From: Aeromicrobium yanjiei
Lineage (GTDB): Bacteria > Actinomycetota > Actinomycetes > Propionibacteriales > Nocardioidaceae
Assembly (NCBI RefSeq): GCF_009649075.1
Contig: NZ_CP045737.1
Coordinates: 2,046,001 to 2,110,000, forward strand
Reading direction: 5' to 3'
Length of the DNA stretch: 64,000 nt
Shown piece by piece: positions 1 through 9,154 of this stretch. The position numbers and the translations under genes are program-made. Each line of letters opens with the position of its first letter. Position 1 is the stretch's first letter. The notes under the pieces are model-generated. The model saw only the letters and a program-made list of their open reading frames with translations, did no database searches and was not told the DNA's origin.

Positions 1-279
1 CTGGCCGCCGAGGGTCGCGAGCAGCGCGTCGGGGCGCTCGATCGCGATGACCTTCTCGAGGTACTCCGGGGTGATCGGCTCGACGTAGGTCGCGTCGGCG
101 AACTCGGGGTCGGTCATGATCGTGGCGGGGTTGGAGTTGACCAGGATGACCCTGATGCCCTCCTCGCGCAGCACGCGGCAGGCCTGGGTGCCGGAGTAGT
201 CGAACTCCGCCGCCTGCCCGATGACGATGGGTCCGGAGCCGATGACGAGGATCGACTCGATGTCAGTACGCCTGGGCAT
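1..279 (-). CDS. carB: Carbamoyl-phosphate synthase large subunit, N-terminal part
   Basis: This is the first 93 codons of the large subunit, which builds carbamoyl phosphate from bicarbonate, ATP and ammonia delivered by CarA. The rest lies beyond the left edge. The reverse strand reads [20 protein letters not shown] and then an [17 protein letters not shown] stretch and [14 protein letters not shown], all hallmarks of the first ATP-grasp half of CarB. The ATG at 279–277 overlaps the carA stop by one base (TGATG), so the two subunits are translationally coupled. Confidence 0.95.
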   Translation of the reverse strand, partial: MPRRTDIESILVIGSGPIVIGQAAEFDYSGTQACRVLREEGIRVILVNSNPATIMTDPEFADATYVEPITPEYLEKVIAIERPDALLATLGGQ

Positions 280-1397
280 CAGGCCTCCACCTTCGCTGCG
301 TTCATGAGGTCGACGAACCGGTCGAACAGGTAGGCCGCGTCGTGCGGACCGGCTCCTGCCTCCGGGTGGTACTGCACGCTGAACGCCGGGGCGTCGAGCA
401 GCGCGAGGCCCTCGACGACCTGGTCGTTGAGCCCGACGTGGGTCACGCGGGCCGGGCCGTACGGCGTGTCGAACGAGCCCTCGAGGGGTGCGTCGACCGC
501 GAAGCCGTGGTTGTGGCTCGTGATCTCGACCCGTCCGGTCGTGAGGTCCTGGACCGGCTGGTTGATGCCGCGGTGGCCGTACTTGAGCTTGTAGGTGCCG
601 CGGCCGAGCGCGCGGCCGAACATCTGGTTGCCGAAGCAGATGCCGAAGAAGGGCATCCGCCGCTCGAGCACCTGCTGCAGCAGGGCCACGACGTCACCGG
701 CGGCGGCCGGGTCGCCGGGGCCGTTGGACATGAAGACGCCGTCCGGCGACACCGCCAGGACGTCGTCGATCGTCGCGGTGGCCGGGAGCACGTGGACCTC
801 GACACCGCGCTCGGACATGCGCCGCGGCGTCATGCCCTTGATGCCAAGATCGATCGCCGCGACCGTGAGCCGCTTCTCCCCCACCGCCGGGACGACGTAC
901 GCCTCGGTCGTGGAGACCTCGCCGGCCAGGTTCGCGCCGGCCATGCTGGGCGCCGAGCGGACCGCGTCCAGCAGGGCGTCCACGTCGGTCGAGACCGAGC
1001 TGATGCCGGCCCGCATCGCGCCGGCCTCGCGGAGGTGCCGGGTCAGGGCCCGGGTGTCGACGCCGCTGATGCCGACGACGCCCTGACGGTCCAGCTCGTC
1101 CGCGAGCGGGTGCGTCGAGCGCCAGTTGCTCGGCACGCGGGCAGGATCGCGCACGACGTAGCCCGCGACCCAGATCTTGGACGACTCGTGGTCCTCGCCG
1201 TTCACGCCGGTGTTGCCGATGTGGGGAGCGGTCATCGCCACGATCTGGCGGCGGTACGACGGATCGGTCAGCGTCTCCTGGTAGCCGGTCATGCCGGTGT
1301 TGAAGACGATCTCGCCGACGGTCTCGCCGACGGCTCCGTACGACTCGCCGCGGAACACGCGGCCGTCCTCGAGCACGAGGATCGCGTCGGTCGTCAT
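279..1397 (-). CDS. carA: Carbamoyl-phosphate synthase small subunit (glutaminase)
   Basis: CarA hydrolyses glutamine and channels ammonia to CarB for pyrimidine and arginine synthesis. The 372-residue protein has the usual two halves: an N-terminal CarA-specific domain ([14 protein letters not shown] near residue 40) and a class I glutamine amidotransferase domain. The catalytic triad is visible as Cys254 in GICFGNQ and His344/Glu346 in QYHPEAG. Length is normal. Its ATG overlaps the pyrC stop by four bases and its own stop overlaps carB, so it sits inside the coupled pyr operon. Regulation is presumably through the PyrR leader at 4.3 kb. Confidence 0.97.
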   Translation of the reverse strand: MTTDAILVLEDGRVFRGESYGAVGETVGEIVFNTGMTGYQETLTDPSYRRQIVAMTAPHIGNTGVNGEDHESSKIWVAGYVVRDPARVPSNWRSTHPLADELDRQGVVGISGVDTRALTRHLREAGAMRAGISSVSTDVDALLDAVRSAPSMAGANLAGEVSTTEAYVVPAVGEKRLTVAAIDLGIKGMTPRRMSERGVEVHVLPATATIDDVLAVSPDGVFMSNGPGDPAAAGDVVALLQQVLERRMPFFGICFGNQMFGRALGRGTYKLKYGHRGINQPVQDLTTGRVEITSHNHGFAVDAPLEGSFDTPYGPARVTHVGLNDQVVEGLALLDAPAFSVQYHPEAGAGPHDAAYLFDRFVDLMNAAKVEA

Positions 1398-2692
1398 GAG
1401 GTCACACCTTTCACGAGTGCTCGGTCCTGGACGGTCGGCCTGCCACGCAGGAAGGTCGCCACGACCTCGCCGGGCAGGGTCAGTCCGGCGTACGGGTTGT
1501 TGCGCGACAGCGATGCCGTGTCGCGCGGATCGATGGTGCGGGACGCGTCGGGGTCGACGAGCACCAGGTTGGCCGGCTCACCGACGGCGAGGGGGCGGCC
1601 CTGGTTGGTGACCCGGCCGATCTCGGCGGGCTTGGTCGACATCGCGGTCGCCACCTGCTCCCAGCTGAGGCGGCCGGTGTCGACCATCGTCTGCTGGACG
1701 ACCGACAGCGCGGTCTCCAGGCCCAGCATCCCGAAGGCTGCTGCCGACCACTCGCACTCCTTGTCCTCCATCGGGTGCGGGGCGTGATCGGTCGCCACGA
1801 TGTCGATCGTGCCGTCGGCCAGTCCCTCGCGGACCGCCTCGACGTCGTCGTTCGAGCGCAGCGGCGGGTTGACCTTGTAGATCGGGTCGTAGCTGCGCAC
1901 CAGGTCGTCGCTGAGCAGCAGGTGGTGCGGGGTGACCTCGGCGGTCACGTCGATGCCGCGGCTCTTGGCCCAGCGGACGATTTCGACCGATCCGCGGGTC
2001 GACAGGTGGCACACGTGCAGGCGCGAGCCGACGTGCTCGGCGAGCAGCACGTCGCGGGCGATGATCGCCTCCTCCGCCACGGCGGGCCAGCCGGTCAGGC
2101 CCAGCTCACCCGAGAGCGGGCCCTCGTTCATCTGGGCACCCTCGGTCAGCCGCGGCTCCTGCGCGTGCTGGGCGACGACACCGTCGAACGCCTTGACGTA
2201 CTCGAGCGCCCGGCGCATGACGACTGCGTCGGAGACGCACTTGCCGTCGTCGGAGAACACCCGGACGCCGGCGGCCGAGTCGGCCATCGCGCCCAGCTCG
2301 GCGAGCTGCTGGCCCTGGAGCCCGACCGTGACGGCGCCGACGGGCTGCACGTCGCAGTAGCCGCCCTCGCGACCGAGGCGCCAGACCTGCTCGACCACAC
2401 CGGCGGTGTCGGCGACCGGCTCCGTGTTGGCCATCGCGTGCACGCACGTGAAGCCGCCCCGCGCGGCCGCCTGCGATCCGGTGAGGACCGTCTCGGCGTC
2501 CTCGCGGCCCGGCTCGCGGACGTGGGTGTGCAGGTCGACGAGGCCCGGGAGGGCCACGAGACCGGCGGCGTCGATCTCGATCTCGCCGGTCGCGCCGGCG
2601 CCGATCGCGGTGATGATCCCGTCCTCGAACGCGATGTCGGTGGGATCCCCGCCCAGGAACCTGGCCTGGCGGATGACGTACGAGGTGGTCAT
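1394..2692 (-). CDS. pyrC: Dihydroorotase
   Basis: The enzyme cyclises carbamoyl aspartate to dihydroorotate, the third step of UMP synthesis. The 432-residue amidohydrolase carries the metal-binding [10 protein letters not shown] motif with His55 and His57, a later HHLLLSDD segment, and the [13 protein letters not shown] motif that supplies the catalytic Asp. This is the class I dihydroorotase type usual in actinobacteria. The start ATG overlaps the pyrB stop by four bases, and the stop overlaps carA by four bases. Confidence 0.96.
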   Translation of the reverse strand: MTTSYVIRQARFLGGDPTDIAFEDGIITAIGAGATGEIEIDAAGLVALPGLVDLHTHVREPGREDAETVLTGSQAAARGGFTCVHAMANTEPVADTAGVVEQVWRLGREGGYCDVQPVGAVTVGLQGQQLAELGAMADSAAGVRVFSDDGKCVSDAVVMRRALEYVKAFDGVVAQHAQEPRLTEGAQMNEGPLSGELGLTGWPAVAEEAIIARDVLLAEHVGSRLHVCHLSTRGSVEIVRWAKSRGIDVTAEVTPHHLLLSDDLVRSYDPIYKVNPPLRSNDDVEAVREGLADGTIDIVATDHAPHPMEDKECEWSAAAFGMLGLETALSVVQQTMVDTGRLSWEQVATAMSTKPAEIGRVTNQGRPLAVGEPANLVLVDPDASRTIDPRDTASLSRNNPYAGLTLPGEVVATFLRGRPTVQDRALVKGVTS

Positions 2693-3666
2693 GCACGTTC
2701 CTTGTCGCTGGAGAGTTCGTCGGAGCTGCCGTCGGCTGCGCCGCCGAGCAGGAGGTAGAGGACGGCCATGCGGACGGCCACGCCGTTGGTGACCTGCTCG
2801 ACGATGACCGAGCGGTCGTGGTCGGCAACGTCTGCCGTGATCTCCATGCCTCGGTTCATCGGGCCGGGGTGCATCACGATCGCGTGGTCGGGCAGGCGGT
2901 TCATGCGTGCGGTGTCGAGCCCGTAGCGGCGCGAGTACTCGCGGGCGCTCGGGAAGTACGACGCGTTCATCCGCTCGGCCTGGACGCGCAGCATCATGAC
3001 CGCGTCCGCGCCCTCCAGCGAGGCGTCCAGGTCGTACGACGTCGTGACCGGCCAGCGGTCGACGCCCACGGGCAGCAGAGTCGGGGGGGCCACGATCGTG
3101 ACGTTCGCCCCGAGCGTGTCGAGCAGCAGCACGTTGGAGCGCACGACCCGGCTGTGCAGCACGTCGCCGACGATCGTGACGTTCTTGCCCTTCAGGCTGC
3201 CGTCGCCGTCCGCGGCCAGGTGCCGGCGCATCGTGAACGCGTCCAGCAGCGCCTGCGTGGGGTGCTCGTGCGTGCCGTCGCCCGCGTTGATGACCGCGCC
3301 CTGAGTCCAGCGGGCCTCGGCCAGCCGGTGCGGGGCGCCGGACGAGGGGTGGCGGATGATGACCGCGTCCGCACCCATCGCCTGCAGCGTCAGGGCGGTG
3401 TCCTTGAGGCTCTCGCCCTTGGAGACGCTCGACCCCTTGGCGGAGAAGTTGATGACGTCGGCGCTGAGCCGCTTGGCGGCCGCCTCGAACGAGATGCGCG
3501 TACGGGTCGAGTCCTCGAAGAACAGGTTGACGACCGTGCGACCGCGCAACGTCGGCAGCTTCTTGATCGGGCGGCTCGCGATGCCGAGGAGCTCCTCGGC
3601 GGTGTCGAGGACTTGGATCGCGTCGGCGCGGTCGAGGTCGCCCGCGCTCAGGAGGTTCTTGATCAT
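2689..3666 (-). CDS. pyrB: Aspartate carbamoyltransferase catalytic subunit
   Basis: PyrB joins carbamoyl phosphate and aspartate to give carbamoyl aspartate. The 325-residue protein shows the carbamoyl-phosphate loop [13 protein letters not shown] (STRT at residues 53–56), the HPTQALLD motif, and the carboxy-terminal MHPGPMNRG motif. No pyrI regulatory subunit is present, so allosteric control as in enteric bacteria is unlikely. It overlaps pyrR upstream by four bases and pyrC downstream by four bases. Confidence 0.97.
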   Translation of the reverse strand: MIKNLLSAGDLDRADAIQVLDTAEELLGIASRPIKKLPTLRGRTVVNLFFEDSTRTRISFEAAAKRLSADVINFSAKGSSVSKGESLKDTALTLQAMGADAVIIRHPSSGAPHRLAEARWTQGAVINAGDGTHEHPTQALLDAFTMRRHLAADGDGSLKGKNVTIVGDVLHSRVVRSNVLLLDTLGANVTIVAPPTLLPVGVDRWPVTTSYDLDASLEGADAVMMLRVQAERMNASYFPSAREYSRRYGLDTARMNRLPDHAIVMHPGPMNRGMEITADVADHDRSVIVEQVTNGVAVRMAVLYLLLGGAADGSSDELSSDKERA

Positions 3667-4271
3667 GCGGTCCCGCCGTTCGTCGCCATGGCCTGGATCG
3701 TGACCGCGTCGAGACCGTCGGTCTCGGCCAGCGACACCTTGACCCGCTCGACGAGCGAGGTGGGCAGGTTCTTGCCGACGAAGTCAGCCCTGATGGGCAG
3801 CTCGCGGTGGCCGCGGTCGATCAGCACCGCGAGCTGGACGGCCCGGGGCCGGCCCAGCTCGGTCAGCGCGTCGAGCGCGGCCCGGATCGTCCGGCCCGAG
3901 AACAGCACGTCGTCGATGAGCACGACGACCTTGCCGTCGATGTCGTCGGGGATCTCCGTGTGCTCGAGGGCGCGCGCCGGCTTCATCCGCAGGTCGTCGC
4001 GGTACATCGTCACGTCGAGCGCGCCGGCCGCGATCTCGCGACCCTCGACCTCGGACATGCGCTCCGCGATCCGGCGTGCCAGGTGCACGCCTCGGGTGGG
4101 GATGCCCAGCAGGACGAGACCGGCGGAGTCGCGGTTGCGCTCGAGGATCTCGTGGGTGATGCGGGTCAGGGCCCGGGAGATGTCCTGTTCGTCAAGGACC
4201 GTCCGGGCGGCGCCTGCCGCGGGGGGTTCGTGCAGCTTGTCAGCACGCGCTACGTCATCGGACGCACTCAT
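3663..4271 (-). CDS. pyrR: Bifunctional pyr regulator / uracil phosphoribosyltransferase
   Basis: PyrR binds pyr mRNA in response to UMP and has weak uracil phosphoribosyltransferase activity. The 202-residue protein has a phosphoribosyltransferase fold with the PRPP-binding stretch [20 protein letters not shown] at about residues 114–133, plus the GIPTRG loop near 56. The first 20 or so residues are a low-complexity extension relative to shorter family members. The ATG at 4271 is preceded by a perfect AGGAGG (4283–4278) seven bases upstream. It heads the operon, and the leader in front of it has a PyrR-type hairpin, so it probably represses its own translation and that of the coupled genes. 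Confidence 0.96.
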   Translation of the reverse strand: MSASDDVARADKLHEPPAAGAARTVLDEQDISRALTRITHEILERNRDSAGLVLLGIPTRGVHLARRIAERMSEVEGREIAAGALDVTMYRDDLRMKPARALEHTEIPDDIDGKVVVLIDDVLFSGRTIRAALDALTELGRPRAVQLAVLIDRGHRELPIRADFVGKNLPTSLVERVKVSLAETDGLDAVTIQAMATNGGTA

Positions 4272-4277
4272 GACTGA

Positions 4278-4312
4278 CCTCCTTCTCCGCCTCTCGGGAC
4301 GGCCGTTAAAGG
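4278..4312 (-). promoter_or_regulatory. PyrR-type RNA hairpin over the pyrR ribosome-binding site
   Basis: On the minus strand, CCTTT (4312–4308) can pair with the AAGG at the start of the AAGGAGG Shine-Dalgarno sequence (4284–4278). Between them lies TCCCGAGAGGCGG (4299–4287), which matches the conserved PyrR-binding loop UCCNGNGAGG. Stabilising this hairpin would hide the ribosome-binding site. Translational repression by PyrR of this form is established in mycobacteria; its operation here is inferred. Confidence 0.75.
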
Positions 4313-4331
4313 ATGTCGTTGGATCCCCCGA

Positions 4332-4337
4332 AGACTA
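4332..4337 (-). promoter_or_regulatory. Candidate -10 box of the pyr operon
   Basis: TAGTCT on the minus strand would place the transcript start near 4325, giving a leader of about 54 bases that contains the whole PyrR hairpin. No convincing -35 box is visible. Confidence 0.4.
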
Positions 4338-4414
4338 TCAGCGCGCAACCGTCCCTCCCGACGCGGCGCCACGCTCCCCGCGATCCCAGCCCGAACCCCC
4401 CGGCGCGCCCCAGG

Positions 4415-4686
4415 CGGGACGAACGATGAGGGCTTACGGCAGCGTCAACTACCGCAAACCCTCACCTCCCGTCACCCCCGCACGCGGCCGGGACGAACGA
4501 TGAGGGCTTGCGGCACCCCCAGCAACCCCAAACCCTCACCCCCCGTCGCCCCCGCACCCGGCCGGGACGAACGATGAGGGCTTGCGGCACCCCCAGCCAC
4601 CACAAACCCTCACCCCCCGTCGCCCCCGCACCCGGCCGGGACGAACGATGAGGGCTTACGGCAGCGTCAGCTACCGCAAACCCTCA
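4415..4686. repeat. Four tandem copies of a 74-bp hairpin repeat
   Basis: Copies begin at 4415, 4489, 4563 and 4637, each with CGGGACGAACGATGAGGGCT. The period is exactly 74 bp. Within each copy GAGGGCTTACGGCAG faces CTACCGCAAACCCTC or a close variant, so each can fold as a stem using several G-U pairs. Copies 2 and 3 are the most alike; copies 1 and 4 share the AGCGTCA(A/G)CTACCG loop side. The fourth ends at the 3' end of the glycosyltransferase gene. This is the only stretch over 300 bases (4272–4700) without a protein gene, and the repeats fill most of it. Confidence 0.9.
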
Positions 4687-4700
4687 TCGTGTGTCCCGGC

Positions 4701-5432
4701 TCAGACGCGGGCGCGGCGCCAGTAGTGGGGCAGCACGTACTTGACGAAGACGGGCAGGCACTCCACGAAGTAGCGGCGGAAGAGCCGACGGGGCTCCTGC
4801 GCGAGGCGGTAGAACCACTCGATCTTCATGGCCCGGACCCAGGTCGGGGCCATCGCTGCGTTGCCGGTGGCCATGTTGACCGCGCCGCCGACGTTGACCA
4901 CGACCCCGCTGAAGCCCGCCTTGCGGACCTCCTCGCCGATCATGTCGCCGAACGGCGGGGTGACGGCGACGATCAGCAGGTCGACCCCGTACTTCTGCAG
5001 CTTCTTGGCCAGCCGCTTGGGCTTCCAGTCGCGCCGGTTGCCGTGCTCGCGGAAGACGACGTGCAGGCCCGAGTCGTGCAGCTGCCCGCGGAAGTCGTGA
5101 CCCACGTGGCGATCCGCCCCGAGCAGCGCGGCCTTCTTGCCGTGGAACTGGCGCCCCGCGAGCATCCGCTCGATGAACTCCGAGCCCGTGACCCGCTCGG
5201 GGTCGATGCCGCGCGAGCGCATGAGCGACACGATGGGCCAGCCGTCGGCGGTGATGTAGTCGGCCCGCTCGATCGTCCGGGCGAAGTCGTCGGACCTCGC
5301 GGCCAGCGCCAGGTGGTGCAGGTTGACCGTCTGGATGCGCTTGGGCTGATCGTCGAGCACCGCGGCGTCGAAGTCCTCGTCGTTCAGGATGCACTTCTCG
5401 GCCATGAGGTCGATCAGCTCGTCGGTGATCAC
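4701..5432 (-). CDS. WecG/TagA/CpsF-family glycosyltransferase
   Basis: Members of this family (GT26) transfer N-acetylmannosamine or related sugars to a lipid-linked GlcNAc precursor during wall teichoic acid or exopolysaccharide synthesis at the inner membrane face. The 243-residue protein has the expected features: QTVNLHHLALAARSDDFA near residue 34, ADYITADGWPIV near 57, GSEFIERML near 82, and the late VNVGGAVNMATGNAAMAPTWVR near 180. The basic, aromatic C-terminal end could contact the membrane. It is the last gene of the nusB side, 90 bp downstream of nusB and just upstream of the repeat array. The acceptor and donor cannot be read from sequence. Confidence 0.85.
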   Translation of the reverse strand: MITDELIDLMAEKCILNDEDFDAAVLDDQPKRIQTVNLHHLALAARSDDFARTIERADYITADGWPIVSLMRSRGIDPERVTGSEFIERMLAGRQFHGKKAALLGADRHVGHDFRGQLHDSGLHVVFREHGNRRDWKPKRLAKKLQKYGVDLLIVAVTPPFGDMIGEEVRKAGFSGVVVNVGGAVNMATGNAAMAPTWVRAMKIEWFYRLAQEPRRLFRRYFVECLPVFVKYVLPHYWRRARV

Positions 5433-5522
5433 GCGCGTTCCCCTGTCTCCCAGCGAGACCTGTGGGCCTCACCATGGAAGAGGACGCACCACGCCGATCA
5501 TGACGCGGGACGACGGACGACC

Positions 5523-5933
5523 TCAGCCGATCAGCGTCGGCTTCAGCTCCACGATCCGGCTGAGCAGCCCGTTGACGAACGACGGCGACTCGTCGGTGGA
5601 CAGATCGCTCGCGAGGTTGACCGCCTCGCTGACGGCGACCGCGTCGGGGACGTCGTCGAGGTAGAGGATCTCGTACGCGCCGATGCGGAGCAGGTTGCGG
5701 TCCACGGCCGGCATGCGGTCGAGGGTCCAGTCCTTCGCGTTGTCGCTGATGATCTGGTCGAGCCGCTCACGGTGCGCCACGACGCCCTCGACGAGCGCCA
5801 CCGCGTACTCGTTGACCGGGTACTCGGTGTCACCGACCCGGTCGGGCAGGGTCCCGCCGGTCGGGAGGTTCTGCGCCTCCGACTCGAAGAGGATGTCGAG
5901 GGCGCGCTTGCGTGACTTCGTCCGTGCCGACAT
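5523..5933 (-). CDS. nusB: Transcription antitermination protein NusB
   Basis: NusB binds boxA RNA with NusE (S10) and supports antitermination of rRNA operons. The 136-residue protein begins [21 protein letters not shown] and contains AVNLASDLSTDESPSFVNGLLSRI, the signature end of the all-helical NusB fold. Start ATG at 5933 overlaps the efp stop by one base. The pepP–efp–nusB order is conserved across actinobacteria. Confidence 0.95.
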   Translation of the reverse strand: MSARTKSRKRALDILFESEAQNLPTGGTLPDRVGDTEYPVNEYAVALVEGVVAHRERLDQIISDNAKDWTLDRMPAVDRNLLRIGAYEILYLDDVPDAVAVSEAVNLASDLSTDESPSFVNGLLSRIVELKPTLIG

Positions 5934-6496
5934 CAGGCCTTCACACGACCGAGATAGCTTGCGTCACGGGTGTCGACCTTGATCTTCTCGCCGGTGGTGA
6001 TGAACAGCGGGACCTGGATCTCCTTGCCGGTCTCCAGCGTCGCGGGCTTGGTGCCACCGCTCGAGCGGTCGCCCTGCAGGCCCGGGTCGGTGTGCTGCAC
6101 GACGAGCTCGACCGAGGCCGGCAGCTCGACGAACAGGACGCGGCCCTCGTTGGTCGCGACGACCGCTTCCTGGTTCTCCAGCAGGAAGCCGACGGTGTCG
6201 CCCATGACCGCGGGCGAGACCTCGGTCTGCTCGAACGTCGTGGTGTCCATGAACACGTAGCTCGTGCCGTCGTTGTAGAGGTACTGCATCGTGCGCTTGT
6301 CGACCGTCGCGGTCTCCACCTTCGTGCCGGCGTTGAACGTCTTGTCGACGACCTTGCCCGACTCGACGTTCTTCATCTTGGTCCGGACGAAGGCCGGACC
6401 CTTGCCGGGCTTGACGTGCTGGAACTCCACGATGGACCACAGCTGTCCGTCGATGTTGAGCACCATGCCGTTCTTCAGGTCGTTCGTGGTGGCCAT
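5933..6496 (-). CDS. efp: Elongation factor P
   Basis: EF-P relieves ribosome stalling at proline runs. The 187-residue protein has the KOW-like N-terminal domain with the tip loop VKPGKGPAF, putting Lys32 at the position that carries modification in many bacteria, then two OB domains. The proline-rich loop forms used by EpmA targets are not obvious, and no EpmA/EpmB gene is in the window, so the lysine may be unmodified as reported for some actinobacteria. It overlaps the peptidase upstream by one base. Confidence 0.96.
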   Translation of the reverse strand: MATTNDLKNGMVLNIDGQLWSIVEFQHVKPGKGPAFVRTKMKNVESGKVVDKTFNAGTKVETATVDKRTMQYLYNDGTSYVFMDTTTFEQTEVSPAVMGDTVGFLLENQEAVVATNEGRVLFVELPASVELVVQHTDPGLQGDRSSGGTKPATLETGKEIQVPLFITTGEKIKVDTRDASYLGRVKA

Positions 6497-7563
6497 CAGC
6501 CAATCTCCAGGAGGTCTTTGGTCATCGTGGTGAGCACCTCGGGGGCACCCGCGGTCACGAGGACGGTGTCTTCGATACGCACTCCCCCACGGCCGGGCAC
6601 ATAGATGCCCGGCTCCATCGTGAGGACGGTGCGACTGGTCAGTTTACCTGCGTGCGTGCCCGACACGAACGGGTCCTCGTGGATCTCGAGCCCGACGCCG
6701 TGCCCGAGCCCTGTCGTGAAGGCCTCCAGCCAGCCCGCAGCCTCCAACGAGGCGCGTGCGGCGGTGTCGGACGCCGCCACCGCGACGCCGTCGCGCAGCA
6801 GCTCCAGACCCGCCGCCTGCGACTCGCGGACCGCCGCGTGCACCTCGCGCTGCCAGTCGTCCGCGCGCCCGAGCACCACGGTCCGGGTGCAGTCCGCGTG
6901 ATAGCCGTCGACCCTCGCGCCGAAGTCGGCCTTGAGCAGGTCGCCGGTCGCCAGGACGCGGTCGGTGGGGCTGTGGTGCGGGATCGCGGTGTTCGGTCCG
7001 GATGCGAGGATCGTGTCGAAGGCGATCGCCTCGGCACCGAGGTCGAGCATCGTGTTCTCGAGCTCGCGCGCGACCTGGCGCTCGGTACGTCCGACGAGGC
7101 GTCCGGCCAGCACCTGCTCCAATGCACGGGTCGAGATGTCGCAGGCGGACCGCAGCGCCGCGACCTCGGCGTCGTCCTTGACCTCGCGCAGCGACTCCAC
7201 GACGCGTCCGGCGCTGCGCAGGGAGCTCGCCGCCATGAGCTCGACCAGGCGGGCGTGCGCGTCGACGCTCAGCGTGTGCGACTCGATGCCGTACGTGCCG
7301 GGGTGCGTGCGCTCGGCCATGCCGCCGAGCAGGTCGCGGGTGATGACGTGCTCGAGGTCGGGCAGCTCCGCGTCGGCCTGGTCCCGGTAGCGGCCGTCGG
7401 TCAGGAACACCGCGTCGCCCTCGGCCGGCACGAGCAGCGCGCCGTTGGAGCCGGTGAACCCCGTGAGGTAGCGGACGTTGACCAGCGTCGTCACGAACAA
7501 GCCGTCGAGACCGCGGTCGGCCAGCTCGCGCGCAAGGCGCGTGCGCCGGGCCGCCGTGCTCAT
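6496..7563 (-). CDS. pepP: Xaa-Pro aminopeptidase (M24B)
   Basis: This cytoplasmic metallopeptidase removes N-terminal residues before proline. From the ATG at 7563 the protein is 355 residues: a creatinase-like N-terminal domain, then a pita-bread catalytic domain with metal ligands in [16 protein letters not shown] (two Asp), [14 protein letters not shown] (His), [10 protein letters not shown] (Glu) and [11 protein letters not shown] (Glu). A much longer reading frame continues upstream into aroB, but the ATG at 7563 overlaps the aroB stop by four bases in the same style as its neighbours. In M. tuberculosis aroD lies between aroB and this gene; here it is absent. Confidence 0.93.
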   Translation of the reverse strand: MSTAARRTRLARELADRGLDGLFVTTLVNVRYLTGFTGSNGALLVPAEGDAVFLTDGRYRDQADAELPDLEHVITRDLLGGMAERTHPGTYGIESHTLSVDAHARLVELMAASSLRSAGRVVESLREVKDDAEVAALRSACDISTRALEQVLAGRLVGRTERQVARELENTMLDLGAEAIAFDTILASGPNTAIPHHSPTDRVLATGDLLKADFGARVDGYHADCTRTVVLGRADDWQREVHAAVRESQAAGLELLRDGVAVAASDTAARASLEAAGWLEAFTTGLGHGVGLEIHEDPFVSGTHAGKLTSRTVLTMEPGIYVPGRGGVRIEDTVLVTAGAPEVLTTMTKDLLEIG

Positions 7564-8648
7564 GACGAGATCGCCCGGTAGGAGTCGACCAGCACCGACT
7601 CCTCGGGCCCCGCCAGGATGGTCGGCTCCTCGAGCCCGTCGAGCACCACGAAGCGCAGCTGGTCGCCGCGGGTCTTCTTGTCCATGCGCATGGCTGCCAG
7701 CAGCGGCTCCCAGACGTCCGGCCGGTACGTCGTCGGGAGCCCGATGATCTCGAGCACCGAGCGGTGCCGGTCGAGCAGCCCCCGGTCGATGCGGCCCACC
7801 CGGTGCGCGAGCTCGGCGACGAACACCATGCCGATCGCGACCCCCTCGCCGTGCCGGATGCGGTAGCCCTCGAAGCGCTCGATCGCGTGACCGAGCGTGT
7901 GGCCGTAGTTGAGCGCCTCGCGGCCGACCGAGCCGTCCGCCCCGGTCTCGTGCAGATCGCCCGCGACGGTGCGTGCCTTGACCGCGATGCCCTTGGTGAT
8001 CAGCTCGGCAACGATCGACGACCGGGGGTCGGCAATGGTCTCCGGCGCGGCCTCGATGAGCTCGAGGATGGACCGGTCGGCGATGAAGCCGCACTTGGCG
8101 ACCTCGGCCAGGCCGCTGCGCATCTCGGCGGGCGGCAGGGTCTGCAGGACGTCAAGGTCGCACAGCACGCCGGCCGGCTCGTGGAACGCGCCGACGAGAT
8201 TCTTGCCCTGCGCGGTGTTGATGCCGGTCTTGCCGCCGACCGCGGCGTCGACCATGCCGAGCACGGTGGTCGGCACGTTGATGAACCGCACCCCGCGCAG
8301 CCAGCTCGCGGCGACGAACCCGGCCAGGTCGGTCGTGGCTCCCCCGCCGAGACCGACGATCACGTCCGAACGGGTGAAGCCGGTCTCCCCGAGCACCTTC
8401 CAGCAGAACGTGAGGACGTCCGCGGTCTTGGCCTGCTCGCCGTCGGGCACCTCGATCAGGTGCACGTCGAGGTCGTCCTCCACGAGCGGTGCGCGCAGGA
8501 TCTCGGCCTGCCGGCGCATCGACGGTGCGTGGATGATCGCGACCCGCAGCGCGTCCGGGCCGACGAGACCGGGCAGCTGGTCCTGGACGCCGTTGCCGAT
8601 CACCACGTCGTACGGCTGCGCGGTGGGGACAGTCAGGCGGGTGGTCAT
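7560..8648 (-). CDS. aroB: 3-dehydroquinate synthase
   Basis: AroB converts DAHP to 3-dehydroquinate, the second shikimate step, using NAD and zinc. The 362-residue protein has the glycine-rich GLGGGATTDLAGFVAASWLRG near residue 100, the VGGKTGIN motif near 137, and the zinc-binding EALNYGHTLGHAIE segment near 245. It is flanked by aroK and aroC upstream with four-base overlaps, forming the aroC-aroK-aroB cluster. Confidence 0.96.
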   Translation of the reverse strand: MTTRLTVPTAQPYDVVIGNGVQDQLPGLVGPDALRVAIIHAPSMRRQAEILRAPLVEDDLDVHLIEVPDGEQAKTADVLTFCWKVLGETGFTRSDVIVGLGGGATTDLAGFVAASWLRGVRFINVPTTVLGMVDAAVGGKTGINTAQGKNLVGAFHEPAGVLCDLDVLQTLPPAEMRSGLAEVAKCGFIADRSILELIEAAPETIADPRSSIVAELITKGIAVKARTVAGDLHETGADGSVGREALNYGHTLGHAIERFEGYRIRHGEGVAIGMVFVAELAHRVGRIDRGLLDRHRSVLEIIGLPTTYRPDVWEPLLAAMRMDKKTRGDQLRFVVLDGLEEPTILAGPEESVLVDSYRAISS

Positions 8649-9154
8649 CGGTCCTCCTCCACGAGACGAACGACCTGGTCGACGACCTGGGTCGGGTCGA
8701 GGTCGTCGGTCACGATCGTGAAGCGGGCCACCTCGTCGTACAGGGGACGTCGACGGTCCATGAGTGCCTTCATCTGCGAGCGCACGTTCCCGAGAAGGAG
8801 CGGGCGGTTGCCGTTCATACCGACGCGCGAGACCCCGGCGGCGAGGCCGACGTCGAGGAAGACCACCCGGTGACCCGCCAGCAGTGCGCGGGTGGCGTCG
8901 CTGAGGACGGCTCCCCCGCCGAGGGCCAGGACGCCGTCGTGCTCGGCGAGTGCGGCCGCGACGGCCTCCTCCTCGAGCGTGCGGAAGTGGGCCTCGCCCT
9001 GGTCGATGAAGATCTCGGACACCGGGACACCCGCGCGGGCCTCGACGTCGGCGTCCGTGTCACGGAACCCCACGCCCAGGCGAGAGGCGAGCGCCTCGGC
9101 GACCGTCGACTTGCCCGCCCCGGGAGGACCGACGAGGACGACGAGGGGGCTCAA
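8645..9154 (-). CDS. aroK: Shikimate kinase
   Basis: AroK phosphorylates shikimate at the 3-hydroxyl with ATP. I place the start at TTG 9154, giving [17 protein letters not shown] and 169 residues, a normal size. That start overlaps the aroC stop (TTGA, four bases). The Walker A loop is GPPGAGKST at residues 9–17; the shikimate-binding [10 protein letters not shown] and GGGAVL motifs and the lid arginine in [10 protein letters not shown] follow. A long upstream extension of the frame is only a shadow of aroC. Confidence 0.93.
   Translation of the reverse strand: MSPLVVLVGPPGAGKSTVAEALASRLGVGFRDTDADVEARAGVPVSEIFIDQGEAHFRTLEEEAVAAALAEHDGVLALGGGAVLSDATRALLAGHRVVFLDVGLAAGVSRVGMNGNRPLLLGNVRSQMKALMDRRRPLYDEVARFTIVTDDLDPTQVVDQVVRLVEEDR

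Noticed and set aside
4415..4686. Possible CRISPR array
   Set aside because: The regularly spaced motif has no unique spacers: the units are tandem copies of one 74-bp sequence with an internal hairpin, and no cas genes are near.
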